From NCBI GenBank assembly GCA_030549495.1, contig JAUIRK010000761.1:124001-188000 (forward strand): a stretch of DNA of 64,000 bases, read 5' to 3'. Both the position numbers and the translations under genes were made by a program. Positions 55,169 through 64,000 of this stretch are shown here, in pieces (position 1 is the first letter of the stretch; every line of letters starts with the position of its first letter). The notes beneath the pieces are model-generated. The model ran no database searches. It was not told the origin of the DNA and was given only the letters and a program-made list of their open reading frames with translations. The stretch is from Nectonema munidae. Lineage: Eukaryota > Nematomorpha > Nectonematoida > Nectonematidae.

Positions 55169-55814
55169 AAGTTGTCCACGTTCTTCATCTAAAAAATTAT
55201 TTCTTTGACGCAAAAGGAAAAAGATAGAAAAATTCAATTTAAATTAAAAATATCTTGATAGTGACTAAATTCTCACATATTGGCATCTGTGCCATTTTTG
55301 ATAAATCTGACATATTCAAAATTTTCAGACTTCCTATCCATCTTAGCTAAATGTTAACTGTAATCCTAGATGATAAGCTATAGATTTAAATATTTTTGAT
55401 TTGTAAAAGAGGAACTTCTTTTTCACAGTCAAAATCTTTTTTGAAGCATCTAATATTATATAATTAAATCACTTCCTAGTTCATTAGAACATGGTAGATC
55501 TTCCATTTAGTCAAGATACATATTTTTTTTAATTATTTGTTTTGATAACATGTTCTCTTTTCAATTAGTTTTCAACTTGGTTCCTTCTCTCATACAAATT
55601 TTCAAAAGATTTTATAATACGTTTTGTTTTTTTTTAATAAATATTTAATACTCAAGATGATTGTAGAAAGTATTATAAGCCAAAATATACAAAAAAAAAA
55701 GTATATTTTTACTATATATCTAATATGCAGCCTTGAAAATTTTTTACAGAACTGATTTTCAGGCATACATTACTAATTCAATTGCCAATTCGAGATATTT
55801 TTTAACCCTATTAT

Positions 55815-56530
55815 CCAAAATCCAGTACAGAAATAAAATAAGCATAGTCGATTTGGTATAAAACAGATATTTTATTTTTTTGAAAATATTTTTGAAAAGA
55901 GTATTTAGAAGTAAACCGCAAATCTGATTGAAGCTATCAGATATTTTAAAACCATAAATGCCAAACCTGAGTCCAAAAATGAAACCAGCATCTTCCATTT
56001 GGAATAAAAACAGATATTTTATTTAAATTTTAAAAATATTTCTGTAGGCATTAGACGTAAATCGAACATTTGATTGACACTTTCAGACATTTAAAACCTC
56101 TAAATGCAAAAAATGATTTCAGAAATAAAAATTATCATGGTCGAATTGGTATAAAAACATATATTTCATGTAAAATTAAAGAGAATATTTTGGGATATAG
56201 TTTTCAAACATAAACCGCAAATTTGATTGACACTATCAGTAAAACCTCTAAATGCGATAACTGAGTCAAAAAATGAAATCATGATCTATTTGCTATAAAA
56301 ACATATATTTCATGTAAAATTTGAATCAATATTTTTGGAAACAAATTTTAGAACTAAACGCAAATTTGATTGATACTTATAGGTATTTTCAAATCCTAAA
56401 TGTAAAAAATGAGTCCAGAAATGAAAACAGCATGACTGATTTAGTATAAAAACATATATTTTATGTTAAATTTGAAGGTATATTTTATTAGATATATTTT
56501 TGATCAATCAAAATTTTGATTGACATTTTC
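55815..56530 (+). repeat. ~146-bp tandem repeat, ~5 copies
   Basis: GGTATAAAAACATATATTTC and variants recur at 55856, 56000, 56149, 56293 and 56443, offsets of 144-150 bp. Other unit words are AACCGCAAATTTGATTGACA and CCTCTAAATGCAAAAAATGA. Unrelated in sequence to the 150-bp array at 54240. Confidence 0.9.
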
Positions 56531-56734
56531 TAAAAAGTAGCCATGATTATTGGAAAAATTAAATATATAAAGTGTTATGCGTTCCAAACTGTACATAATT
56601 ATAAATTTTCTGGGTATTATATAATATAGATCCTAAGTTATAAGGTTAAGTACAGATAATGTAAAAATTTTGCTGAAAAATTTTAATTTTTGATTTTGAT
56701 TGACAGTTTTGGACATGAAAGCGCCATTCAACTA

Positions 56735-56830
56735 CCATGAAAATGGTTTCAAAAGATGCAGCTAGCGATTTTAGGAAAGTCACAAAATTTGAAGGGATAT
56801 GATTCAGCCAATTTTCTACAATTAATTTTT
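56735..56830 (+). repeat. dispersed repeat, partner at 7.87 kb
   Basis: ACCATGAAAATGGTTTCAAA, AGATGCAGCTAGCGATTTTA and TTCAGCCAATTTTCTACAAT match 7868-7995 in order, without the block that holds AGGAAGTTTCTTAGGG there. Confidence 0.75.
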
Positions 56831-57084
56831 TAGTGAAGGGATAATATTAACCCTATAGAATAGGGTTAATATGCAAATATTACACAATTACATTTATAAC
56901 ACCTTCACAATGTAAGTAAGCACTATCCTCTAATTCTAATATATATTGTTAATGTGCAATATATAATCTTCAAGACACAATTACATTTTTAACACCTTCA
57001 AGCCTCAATGTACAGACCCACACACACATACACATATATTACACACATATATATATAATCTATAATATAAAGATTGCAAGCGAA

Positions 57085-57200
57085 TCATATATATATATAT
57101 ATACCTCCAACCTGTATATTACGATGATTCATCTCCAACCTGTATTCTACGATGATTCATCTCTAACCTGTATTCTACGATGATTCATCTCCAACCCCTG
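57085..57200 (-). repeat. 28-bp minisatellite, third locus
   Basis: Four copies of the complement unit (CATCTCCAACCTGTATTCTA), preceded by (AT)n. The (AT)n-to-repeat junction ATATATACCTCCAACCTG is the complement of that at 185-195. A segment at 57360-57420 is the complement of 24355-24420, confirming that more than the tandem unit is shared between loci. Confidence 0.88.
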
Positions 57201-57230
57201 AAAACAAATTGGGGGAGGGGGGCGACCCTG

Positions 57231-57332
57231 GTTGGCTCCCCTTACTTTTAGTTTCGTATGTGCATAATTTGATAAAAATTAATTATTAAAGAATAGGTTT
57301 ATCTTTCTATTTTAAAGGTAAGGGGAGCCAAC
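57231..57332. mobile_element. small inverted-repeat element (MITE-like)
   Basis: Perfect 15-bp ends GTTGGCTCCCCTTAC (57231-57245) and GTAAGGGGAGCCAAC (57318-57332) around about 70 bp of AT-rich loop. No clear target duplication. Confidence 0.6.
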
Positions 57333-57779
57333 GATATATTTAAAGAGAATAAATATTTTTTGATTTGAACATTTTTCGATTCTTTGATTATTATTTGACA
57401 AATATATTTAAAATCGTGCAAACTAAGAAATCTACACCTGCCATTGTTTTATTATAAAAATAAAATAAAAATCGGTAAGTAACACTTATTTTTTCCTTTT
57501 CATGTTTCGACCACCTTTTAACAGACTTCAACGAAACAACCCCAGAAAAATTACTACAATACTCACACACTTAGTATCCAACCATCTCAAAAAATAACTT
57601 CATCATCGAAAGCAAAGCCATATGGCCCTCTGGTTTTTTACTCCATTTTTAACATCTAGCAAAGGGAAATTTAGAATTCTTTTTGTCTGAATGTTCCAAG
57701 ACCTCTAAATCCGTTTGTTGAGCAAATAATATGATGTAAAAAAGTTGTTAAAACAAACAGTGTGTTCTTTCGGTGAAGG

Positions 57780-58340
57780 TTTTAAAAGTTACAAAACATC
57801 AAAGTTCAGACATTGAAGACAAACACCAGGCCTTATACCCGCATATTTATAGGTTTACCCTTTATAAACATCTTCATGGAGTTTTTGCCATAGTATTCAG
57901 TCATTCTTTCATCAATGGATAAGTGCTGACTAAAAAACCCAATAGCGATGATTTTTTATTAAAATATTCAATAAATTTCACTTTGAAAAGTTTATCTTCG
58001 TTCAGATTCTTATTATCACAAAAATGAAAAGACTTTACTTGTTGAAACCGGTTTCTACTCATGGTACGAGCTACTAAAGGACAATGCACATCTGGAGAAT
58101 TTGACCAGAACATTTTCCCGCTACGACAATTGTTTTAACCAGACAAAAACAAAATGCCAAAAATTTTTTTGATTCTTCCATGTTTGTTAAAAAATCATGA
58201 TTGTTTTTATCTCCGTGGGCATACATATTGGTGACGCTAAGGACACTTTCAAAAAAAAACCTTATCAAAAAACATTGAAAAAATTTCAAAAGACAGAGAC
58301 TGAAGTTCGTTATGCGAGGAGACTAAATGCTCGGGAAAAT
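57780..58340 (-). pseudogene. piggyBac transposase relic 2
   Basis: Reading leftward: SVTNMYAHGDKNNHDFLTNM with EESKKFLAF (58289-58190), MFWSNSPDVHCPLVARTMSR and NRFQQVKSFHFCDN (58113-58020), LFKVKFIEYFNKK (57990), then after a frame change HLSIDERMTEYYGKNSMKMF and IKGKPINM (57920-57840). This is the piggyBac series 'T..YA / F.G / YW...P / MSRNRF..I...LHF.DN / SIDE.MV.YYG.....KMF...KPI'. Only about 170 of some 550 codons remain. It is in the 16-kb Exo84 intron and is not close in sequence to relic 1. Confidence 0.82.
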
Positions 58341-59542
58341 ATTCTTAAGATGAGCCTGCCAGGTTCAAGTTGCTTTTTTTCCATCGAACAAAGGATTTCC
58401 TTTTTTTGGATTTGGCTAAATCTTTGCACTCAACTTCGAATTTACCGTAAAAATCTATCAAGCAATTAAGCCGAGAGCATGACTGAATCAGGGATCAAAA
58501 TTACAATGCCTTACGTTCCACTTTTCTCCAATAACTCTTTTATTTTTCAAAACGGAATAATTTGAGCGCAAATAAAAACGAATAATGGAGGCAAAAAGTG
58601 GAAACGCGAAATAGTAAAAACAAAAATAATAACAGAGACAAAGTGGTCAAAGGTATAAAAAATTTATACTAGTCAGAAATAAAATTGTAAATAGATCATA
58701 TAGCAATAAGGAATTCAAGATGTACGTAAATTTTATCAGTAACAATCAACAAAGTATATATAAATATTGATAATGCGGATATCATTGATCGCTCTAAGTG
58801 ATTCAAGCATTCAAATTTGTGCTTGCATGGATCATACGCCTCATGGTTTCAACTTCGCGGGCTGAATGTACATGGAGGAATAAATGCACAAATCTAGTAA
58901 ATTTTAACGCGAAACAAAAATATAGTTTTTACATTTTAAAGCATTTTTTATACTATCTCAAAAATGGAGACTTAAATTTTTTAATTTTTCAGTATGAGGT
59001 ATAAGAAGAATTTTTTATTAGAAATTATGATCTCAAATTTTTTTATATATCCATCCAAACACGTTTTAAAGCTATTTATATAGTTTTAGTACAAGGAAAA
59101 GTAAATGAATAACATTTTCGAATAATAATATTTCTAAGATTTTACAAAAATGGATCGTTAAATAATAGTATCCAAAATTGGATGAATATGTACTAAGGGT
59201 TGGTGATCTGTTGGTGACATTAGTGGTCGAAAATTTATCTTTAAAAGGGTTTTCGTTCTCACGAGTAAAAGTTTTAATTTAAGCAATAAAAGATGCAAGT
59301 ATGCCTGTCCTCATTTCCCTTGATATGTCAAAATGAAGTAAAAAATTTTTTTTTTGAAAAAGAAACTGTATTTGTTATTTAAAGTATACATCGATATGCG
59401 AAAATATTCAAGGGTGAGAGATGAGGAGGGAATAAACCCATCAACTCTTTCTCTCTGGATACAGCAAAGACCAGCTGTGATCATCCCTTATTAGACAAAA
59501 ATATACATACTTTCAAACATTATTATATAGAAAAATGTTAAC
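58341..59542. other. intron sequence, nothing recognised
   Basis: AT-rich; the frame at 58798-59004 has no recognisable domain. The sequence leads to the donor side of the exon 59543-59718. Confidence 0.4.
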
Positions 59543-59718
59543 TTGTTTTTCAAATAGACACTGCAAGCAAGTTTTTCTTGGCCTAAGTTTATCAAGCATT
59601 TAATTGTAGGAAACATGAGAATCCAGCCAAACTTTAAAGACTTTTTTGGGGGTACATCAAGCTCTTTGATCAATATACTTGTAAGAAGTTTCTTTTTTTC
59701 TTCAACTTTTTCATTAAT
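59543..59718 (-). CDS. EXOC8: Exo84 (EXOC8) exon, most upstream in window
   Basis: A 176-nt exon between acceptor TTTTTTATTTTTGATAG and donor AA|GTTAAC, phase 0 to 2. It encodes INEKVEEKKKLLTSILIKEL, then PPKKSLKFGWILMFPTIKCL, then INLGQEKLACSVYLKN. Exo84 proteins have 'L...L..EL......K......V..L..LG....A...FL..R' at the start of their C-terminal domain, and this matches. The chain from here to the stop is 1080 nt with no stop. Earlier exons (coiled coil, PH domain) must lie beyond the right edge or in short exons I could not see in 59719-64000. Confidence 0.7.
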
Positions 59719-60074
59719 CTATCAAAAATAAAAAATATTAAGAGTGATGCAATTTAGGGCTCCATAGGCCAGATCAAATTATTTTTGTTGCTGAAGTAAA
59801 AGAGTTTAATGAAGAATATTCTTACGTAAATATTTGTGATCTTAGCAATATATAGCATTAGTTTTTAATTGATATTAGTGGCCTGGAAAGAATATGGGAG
59901 GAAACAAAAAAATAAAAAAATAGTACATAAAGTTGTAGACTACTATACAAAGCATGAGTAATTTAGCCAGACTATTATATATCTTATTTAAAAAATTTAG
60001 AAATCATAGTTGAATTTCTTATTTTTAAATGAAATTTTGAAAACTATTTAAGAATATGATACATTGATAATAGT
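59719..60074. other. intron sequence, nothing recognised
   Basis: AT-rich spacer upstream of the exon. Confidence 0.4.
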
Positions 60075-60432
60075 ATTATTATTATTATTATTATAAGCCT
60101 GTTTGTCTATCGCTTCGCTCGAGACGTAGGATTCTAGGTCCACTTAAAGATCATTGGTACTTAGATTCTAGGTCCTGTTAAAGATCATTGGTACTGCCGT
60201 GATTCTAGATCCTGTTAAAGATCATTGGTACCAATTCTAGGTCCAGTTAAAGATCATTGGTACCGCGTGATTCTAGGTCCTGTTAAAGATCATTGGTACC
60301 CTCATGATTCTAGGTCCTCTTAAAAATTATTGGTAGCACCGTGATTCTAGGTCCTGTTAAAAATCATCGGTACCTTTAATCTCGGTCCTGTTAAAGATAA
60401 TTGGTACCCCGTGATTCTAGGTCCAGTTAAAT
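60075..60432 (+). repeat. ~35-bp minisatellite joined to Helitron-type ends
   Basis: An (ATT)n tract with ATAAGCCTGTTTGTCT, resembling the family's 5' tip, is followed by CGCTTCGCTCGAGACG and TAGGATTCTAGG, the 3' module in reverse. Then come nine or ten units of GGTCCTGTTAAAGATCATTG followed by GTACC and GTGATTCTA, with a period of 33-36 bp (60137, 60171, 60207, 60240, 60276 and on). Confidence 0.85.
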
Positions 60433-61250
60433 TTTAAAATAACGAATTAGGAAATTACATTATAATTAACTATAGCAGACAATATAAACAAAGTATATGA
60501 TAATAATTTATTTTTTACTATATAAAATCTAAAAAATATTAATCAAATGTAGAAAGATCTATATATTTAAATTTAAAATAGATTCGTACTAAATCTATAG
60601 AATTAGCAAATTAGATTATCATCAAAAATAAATTATATAGATCTATTTGGTTAAAATTTTTTTTTGATGCATAAAAATATTTTTTTAATGCAAATGAATT
60701 TTTTTGATTGGTTAAAATAAGTACATTATACATGTATATACAAAATATACAAATATAAATGAAATTTTTTTGAATAAAAAGATTTATGGTAAAATAAAGT
60801 TAATATTGTTATTTAGAATAATAAGAGGATTCTAAAAATATATAAAACTTGTTTTTTGTTGAATATATGTGAAGTCATAATTTTCAGGCCGTTTGAAAGG
60901 GCCTGAAAAATCGAAAATTTAAAAAAAGGAAAATTCAAAAATTTTAAAACGTATTCTGATTGAGTTTGATACGCTGATTCCAAATATCTAATTTGTTTGA
61001 AATTAATCCAATGATTTTTTAATTTTTTTTGAGGTCAAAGTTGAAATTTTTGTCATTTTATCAAGTAAAAATATTTTAAAATTTTTAAACTTAAAATATT
61101 TTTACATTTTCGTGATTAGCATAAAATTTTCTTTAAAATGCTGTATTAAAATTTAAAATTCGATAAGTTTGAAATTTTTCGAAAATTTTGTAGGGATTTT
61201 CAAAAAAATAAAAAATATATATTTTCAAATTTTTTCACCGTAGTATGTTT
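60433..61250. other. AT-rich sequence, nothing recognised
   Basis: Runs of A and T with words such as AAAATTTTTAAAC; no feature supported. Confidence 0.4.
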
Positions 61251-61255
61251 AAATC

Positions 61256-61320
61256 AGGGGCGCACATCCGAGGGGCGACCGCCCCCCCCCCGCCCCCAAT
61301 GTGTTTTCAGGGGGGGCTAG
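61256..61320 (+). mobile_element. solitary hAT-like tip
   Basis: CAGGGGCGCACATCCGAGGG followed by a C10 run and CAGGGGGGGCTAG resembles a hAT tip with C/G-rich subterminal sequence. No partner end identified. Confidence 0.4.
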
Positions 61321-61476
61321 ATTTTCTCATCTTCTGTCACAGTGATTCTATTTCTCTTTCTGTCTCCTCTGTTTTTCTCTTCCGCTTTCTCTGCTAAAAC
61401 TCAATCATTCACTCAAGCTCTCTTCTTTCATTCAATCCCTCTTCTCTTGTTAAGCTCTCCTATCTCATTCAGCTCT

Positions 61477-61702
61477 CTTCTCTCCAGTGACGTAGCTAAG
61501 CTGGGCATGAGGGGCCGTGCCCACACTCCTATGTACCGCATGGTGCCCCCATGCATCTTACAGTTTTTGAAAATTTCTCGAATGAAAGGGTCAAGAAAGT
61601 ATAAATAATGTTGCGCAAGTTTTTTGTTTTTAAATTGTGCCCCCCCCCCCCCCCCCCCCCCCGCCTATCAACTTTTTTTATAGCTACACCGCTGCTTCTG
61701 TC
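61477..61702. mobile_element. hAT-type MITE with target duplication
   Basis: Element 61485-61694 (210 bp): left tip CAGTGACGTAGCTAAGCTGG, right tip TATAGCTACACCGCTG. The flanks are CTTCTCTC (61477-61484) and CTTCTGTC (61695-61702), 7 of 8 alike. The left tip with GGGCATGAGGGGCCGTGCCC matches the left tip of the composite at 45891, so both belong to one family. Contains a C23 run at 61640-61662. Confidence 0.85.
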
Positions 61703-61902
61703 TAATTTGCATTTAGAATTAAATTAAAATAGTTTTCAATCGTTGCAATTTTATATCAATGAGTATTGTTAGACTCGCGCTAAGAATTTTTTTCAACAAA
61801 AGTCACAATCTTTATCACTACGTTTGCTACATTTTGTAACATTTGAAAACTTAAATATTCAAAAAAACGCGATAATTTCTTTTCTCGTATACTTTGATTT
61901 AT

Positions 61903-62309
61903 GTTAGTTTGGTCCTCGGACATTTTGCCCCATTATTTTTATAAGACTGTTCGTCCCTTGGACGATTCACCCTATTATTTTCATAAGACATTTTTTAAAT
62001 TTTGTTCGTCCCATGGACAATTCGCCCCATTATTTTCATAAGACATTTTATTTCATGGACAATTCGGCCCGTTATTTTCATAAGACATTTTGTCTCATGG
62101 ACAATTCTAAAAAATTAAGAGATAAAATGAATAATTTGAAATAATTTAATAGAGATAAAATAAGCAAGAATATAAAATTTTTTAATAATTTTACACATAT
62201 AATAAGCAAAGATAGATGAAACTAATAGCCTATGAGAAAATTTGTCAGGGGGCAAATTGTCTATGGGGCGAATTATCTATGGGGCGAAATGTCTGTCGAC
62301 CGTTAGTTT
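61903..62309. mobile_element. fold-back MITE with perfect 8-bp target duplication
   Basis: Element 61911-62301 (391 bp), flanked by GTTAGTTT at 61903-61910 and 62302-62309. Tips GGTCCTCGGACATTTTGCC and the complement of GGTCGACAGACATTTCGCC. Both ends carry several subterminal repeats of the tip: on the left (TTGGACGATTC, CATGGACAATTCG, ATTTTCATAAGACATTTT), on the right (GGGCAAATTGTCTATG, GGGGCGAATTATC). No coding capacity. The 8-bp duplication fits hAT, but the multiple subterminal repeats are unusual. Confidence 0.85.
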
Positions 62310-62565
62310 AAATAATTTTTTAATTATAAGGGCTAGTTAGTTAAACGTTGGCTTTTGCTGCTTATAAAAACTTGAAAATATTAAATAAACTCTAATTCTT
62401 TATGCCTCCTATTATTTTTAAATTATTCTGAGAACAGACGGTTCCATTTTAAAATAGTGAAAATTTTTTATTAGTTTATTTTGTTTCCTTTCTCTCTTAT
62501 GTTAATCATGTAGCAAATTTTTCAATTTTGAGTAAAAGGTAAGGTGCAGCGGGTGTATTTTCATT
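62310..62565. other. AT-rich sequence, nothing recognised
   Basis: No feature supported between the fold-back element and a SINE-like segment. Confidence 0.35.
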
Positions 62566-62569
62566 GACC

Positions 62570-62720
62570 AGGCACTGATGTACCGCTTATGTCAAACTAT
62601 GAACAAATTCGTATCGATGAGGAATCGAATCCAGAAGCTTCCGTGCTATGTCCATCATCTCAACCAACCTGCCATGCCACCCATAGAGTATGCTGTAGTG
62701 GATACGTCATACTAGTTTTC
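62570..62720 (-). repeat. tRNA-like SINE, second family
   Basis: On the minus strand GGTTGGTTGAGATGATGG lies about 30 bases before TGGATTCGATTCCTCATCG, a good tRNA B box (GATTCGATTCC) with a weaker A box. No relation to the SINE at 1800 or 23597 is apparent. It does not fold into a full tRNA in my reading, so it is called SINE and not tRNA. Confidence 0.5.
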
Positions 62721-63205
62721 AAAAACTTAAGTTATGCTCTAAAATTGTTTGTTTTTGTTAAAGCTCTATAACTTTTTCTGATAGACTTTTTTCCTTAAAG
62801 TTATTATAAAAGGCAAATCATTGCAAAATGTTAAAAGTTATTTTACTTTTTGTAACTTGTATCAATTTAGCTTTTAAACTATTTTTGAATGATGCTGAGT
62901 GAAATGATATAATGCGATCTAATTTTTTTGTTAGCACAATTATAAGTTCATTTTATACCCTTGCCCCTGAATCAATTACATTTTTTCATATAAACATCGC
63001 AGAGTGTCTACTGTCTAGTAGACTGACTCTTTGCCTTTAGACTACATTCACTCATATAAAACTATCCAACCTTCAGTTATTTGTTTTCTCTATGAATCAA
63101 ATATTCTTTCATCAATTTCTGTAGCCTGGTAGACTACTTCATTTTTCAAATGAAAAGCCTATTCCACCCCCTAACAATTTTGGATTTTTTTTAAACTAGT
63201 GTATA
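62721..63205. other. AT-rich sequence, nothing recognised
   Basis: Contains a short direct repeat around GTAGACTAC.TCATT near 63030-63150, otherwise featureless. Confidence 0.35.
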
Positions 63206-63217
63206 TTCGATGGTTGT

Positions 63218-63832
63218 AGGTAAAAATGCCCTCAGAGAAAATGCCCCGGAAAAAATGCCTCCAGAAAAAATGCCCCCGGAATAAATGCCCCTAATCAAAA
63301 AGTAGGAAAAAATGCCCACTAATTTTTGATTTTCAGGATTTTTTTAATTATATAAATATTTTTATTTGGTACCGTTTTGAAAGGCTAAATTTCTAAATTT
63401 TCTTAATCTATAGGGTTTTTTTCTTTATAAAGTTCTTGAAAACAATTGCAAAGGTGCAGATTTGTGGGAATGTGTTCTTAAAATCAGTTAAAATACAAAT
63501 TATATTTAGAAAGTGTTCTGATGCACACAAAGTCCAAAAATATTAGCTGTTTTATAAAAAAAATTTTTGTATTTAAAAAATTTACGTTTGCTGAGTTTTT
63601 TAGTTTACTTTAATTAAATTTTAAATGTTTTAGATGTAAAGTTAACTTTTTTTTTTACAAAAAACCTTTATTTGACATATCTTTTAAAAAAAATTTTTTT
63701 AATTTTAATTAATAATTTTTTGAATTTTTTTTGTGTTGGGGCATTTTTCCCCAATTTTAAATTGCGGCATTTTTACTGGGGGCGTTTTTTCCTACTTTTT
63801 AATTGGGGGAATTTTTTCTGCGCACGATATTC
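63218..63832. mobile_element. fold-back element of AAAATGCCCC type
   Basis: The left end carries five subterminal units (AAAATGCCCTCAGAG, AAAATGCCCCGG, AAAATGCCTCCAG, AAAATGCCCCCGG, AAATGCCCC) and CAAAAAGTAGGAAAAAATGC. The right end carries the complement (GGGGCATTTTTCCCC, GGGGGCGTTTTTTCCTAC, TTTTTAATTGGGGGAA). About 430 bp of AT-rich sequence separates them. ATATTC occurs just outside both ends and may be a short target duplication. No coding capacity. Confidence 0.75.
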
Positions 63833-64000
63833 AATATGCAAATTTAATTAAAATATTTTCGCTGAAAGTATAGTATTTAAATTACCTAATTTTGTATAAA
63901 AAAATATAAAGTAGTCTTATAAATTTAGGACTTTAGGTATGCGCTGAATACACTCTATTAGGATTGCTTGAATATTTGGTCTCCCGTGGTATTTCCAGAC

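Noticed and set aside
8880-59718. Alternative identity of the spliced gene as a COG-complex subunit
   Set aside because: The LGIDL segment alone would be ambiguous, but the full order of five exons and the SAMIEH / FSKFILW / EM...NDLVK spacing fits Exo84 better.
62589-62720. True tRNA gene on the minus strand
   Set aside because: There is a good B box but the A box and acceptor stem do not fit a 72-base cloverleaf; called SINE instead.

Overview
The window is AT-rich eukaryotic DNA from an animal genome. It shows spliced exons with canonical GT/AG junctions, introns of 13-20 kb, and transposons of types common in invertebrates (hAT, piggyBac, Helitron, LINE, tRNA-derived SINE). I cannot fix the species from sequence alone. 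An invertebrate with a repeat-swollen genome, such as a crustacean, fits but is a guess.

The only host gene I can support lies on the minus strand and runs through almost the whole window. Five exons, at 59543-59718, 43367-43587, 23026-23216, 9295-9506 and 8880-9159, join in phase into an open 1080-nt 3' coding part (359 residues plus stop). Its pattern matches the C-terminal helical region of the exocyst subunit Exo84 (EXOC8). The 5' exons lie beyond the right edge. Nearly everything else is transposon and repeat DNA in its introns or just 3' of it.

Layout. 1-222: a 28-bp minisatellite that recurs inverted at 23.9 and 57.1 kb. 1.8-2.05 kb: SINEs. 3.24-7.53 kb: a 195-bp satellite with a 549-bp higher-order repeat. 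8.1-8.7 kb: a dead hAT. 8.88-9.51 kb: the last two Exo84 exons. 9.95-11.56 kb: a piggyBac relic. 11.6-13.4 kb: a hAT inside a hAT, each with 8-bp target duplications. 14.0-17.5 kb: two further hAT transposase relics. 18.25-21.25 kb: a fossil reverse transcriptase-RNase H retroelement without integrase. 21.25-22.6 kb: Helitron helicase relic and a short Helitron. 23.0 kb: Exo84 exon. 24.4-25.4 kb: a truncated LINE. 25.47-33.6 kb: an array of at least ten short Helitrons joined end to end in both orientations. 33.6-36.66 kb: a second Helitron helicase copy, inverted. 36.8-39.4 kb: an unidentified transposon-like coding region. 40.8-42.9 kb: a broken relative of the 18-kb retroelement. 43.4 kb: Exo84 exon. 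45.1-52.4 kb: a hAT relic split by a 6-kb insertion that has hAT-like tips, an 8-bp target duplication, a LINE and 750-bp inverted repeats. 52.9-56.5 kb: tandem and dispersed repeats. 57.7-58.3 kb: a second piggyBac relic. 59.5 kb: Exo84 exon. 60-64 kb: a Helitron-linked minisatellite, MITEs, fold-back elements and a SINE.

The strongest observations are the Exo84 gene stretched over at least 50 kb by transposons, the two-way Helitron array flanked by tail-to-tail helicase relics, the LINE enclosed in hAT-like termini, and the higher-order satellite.
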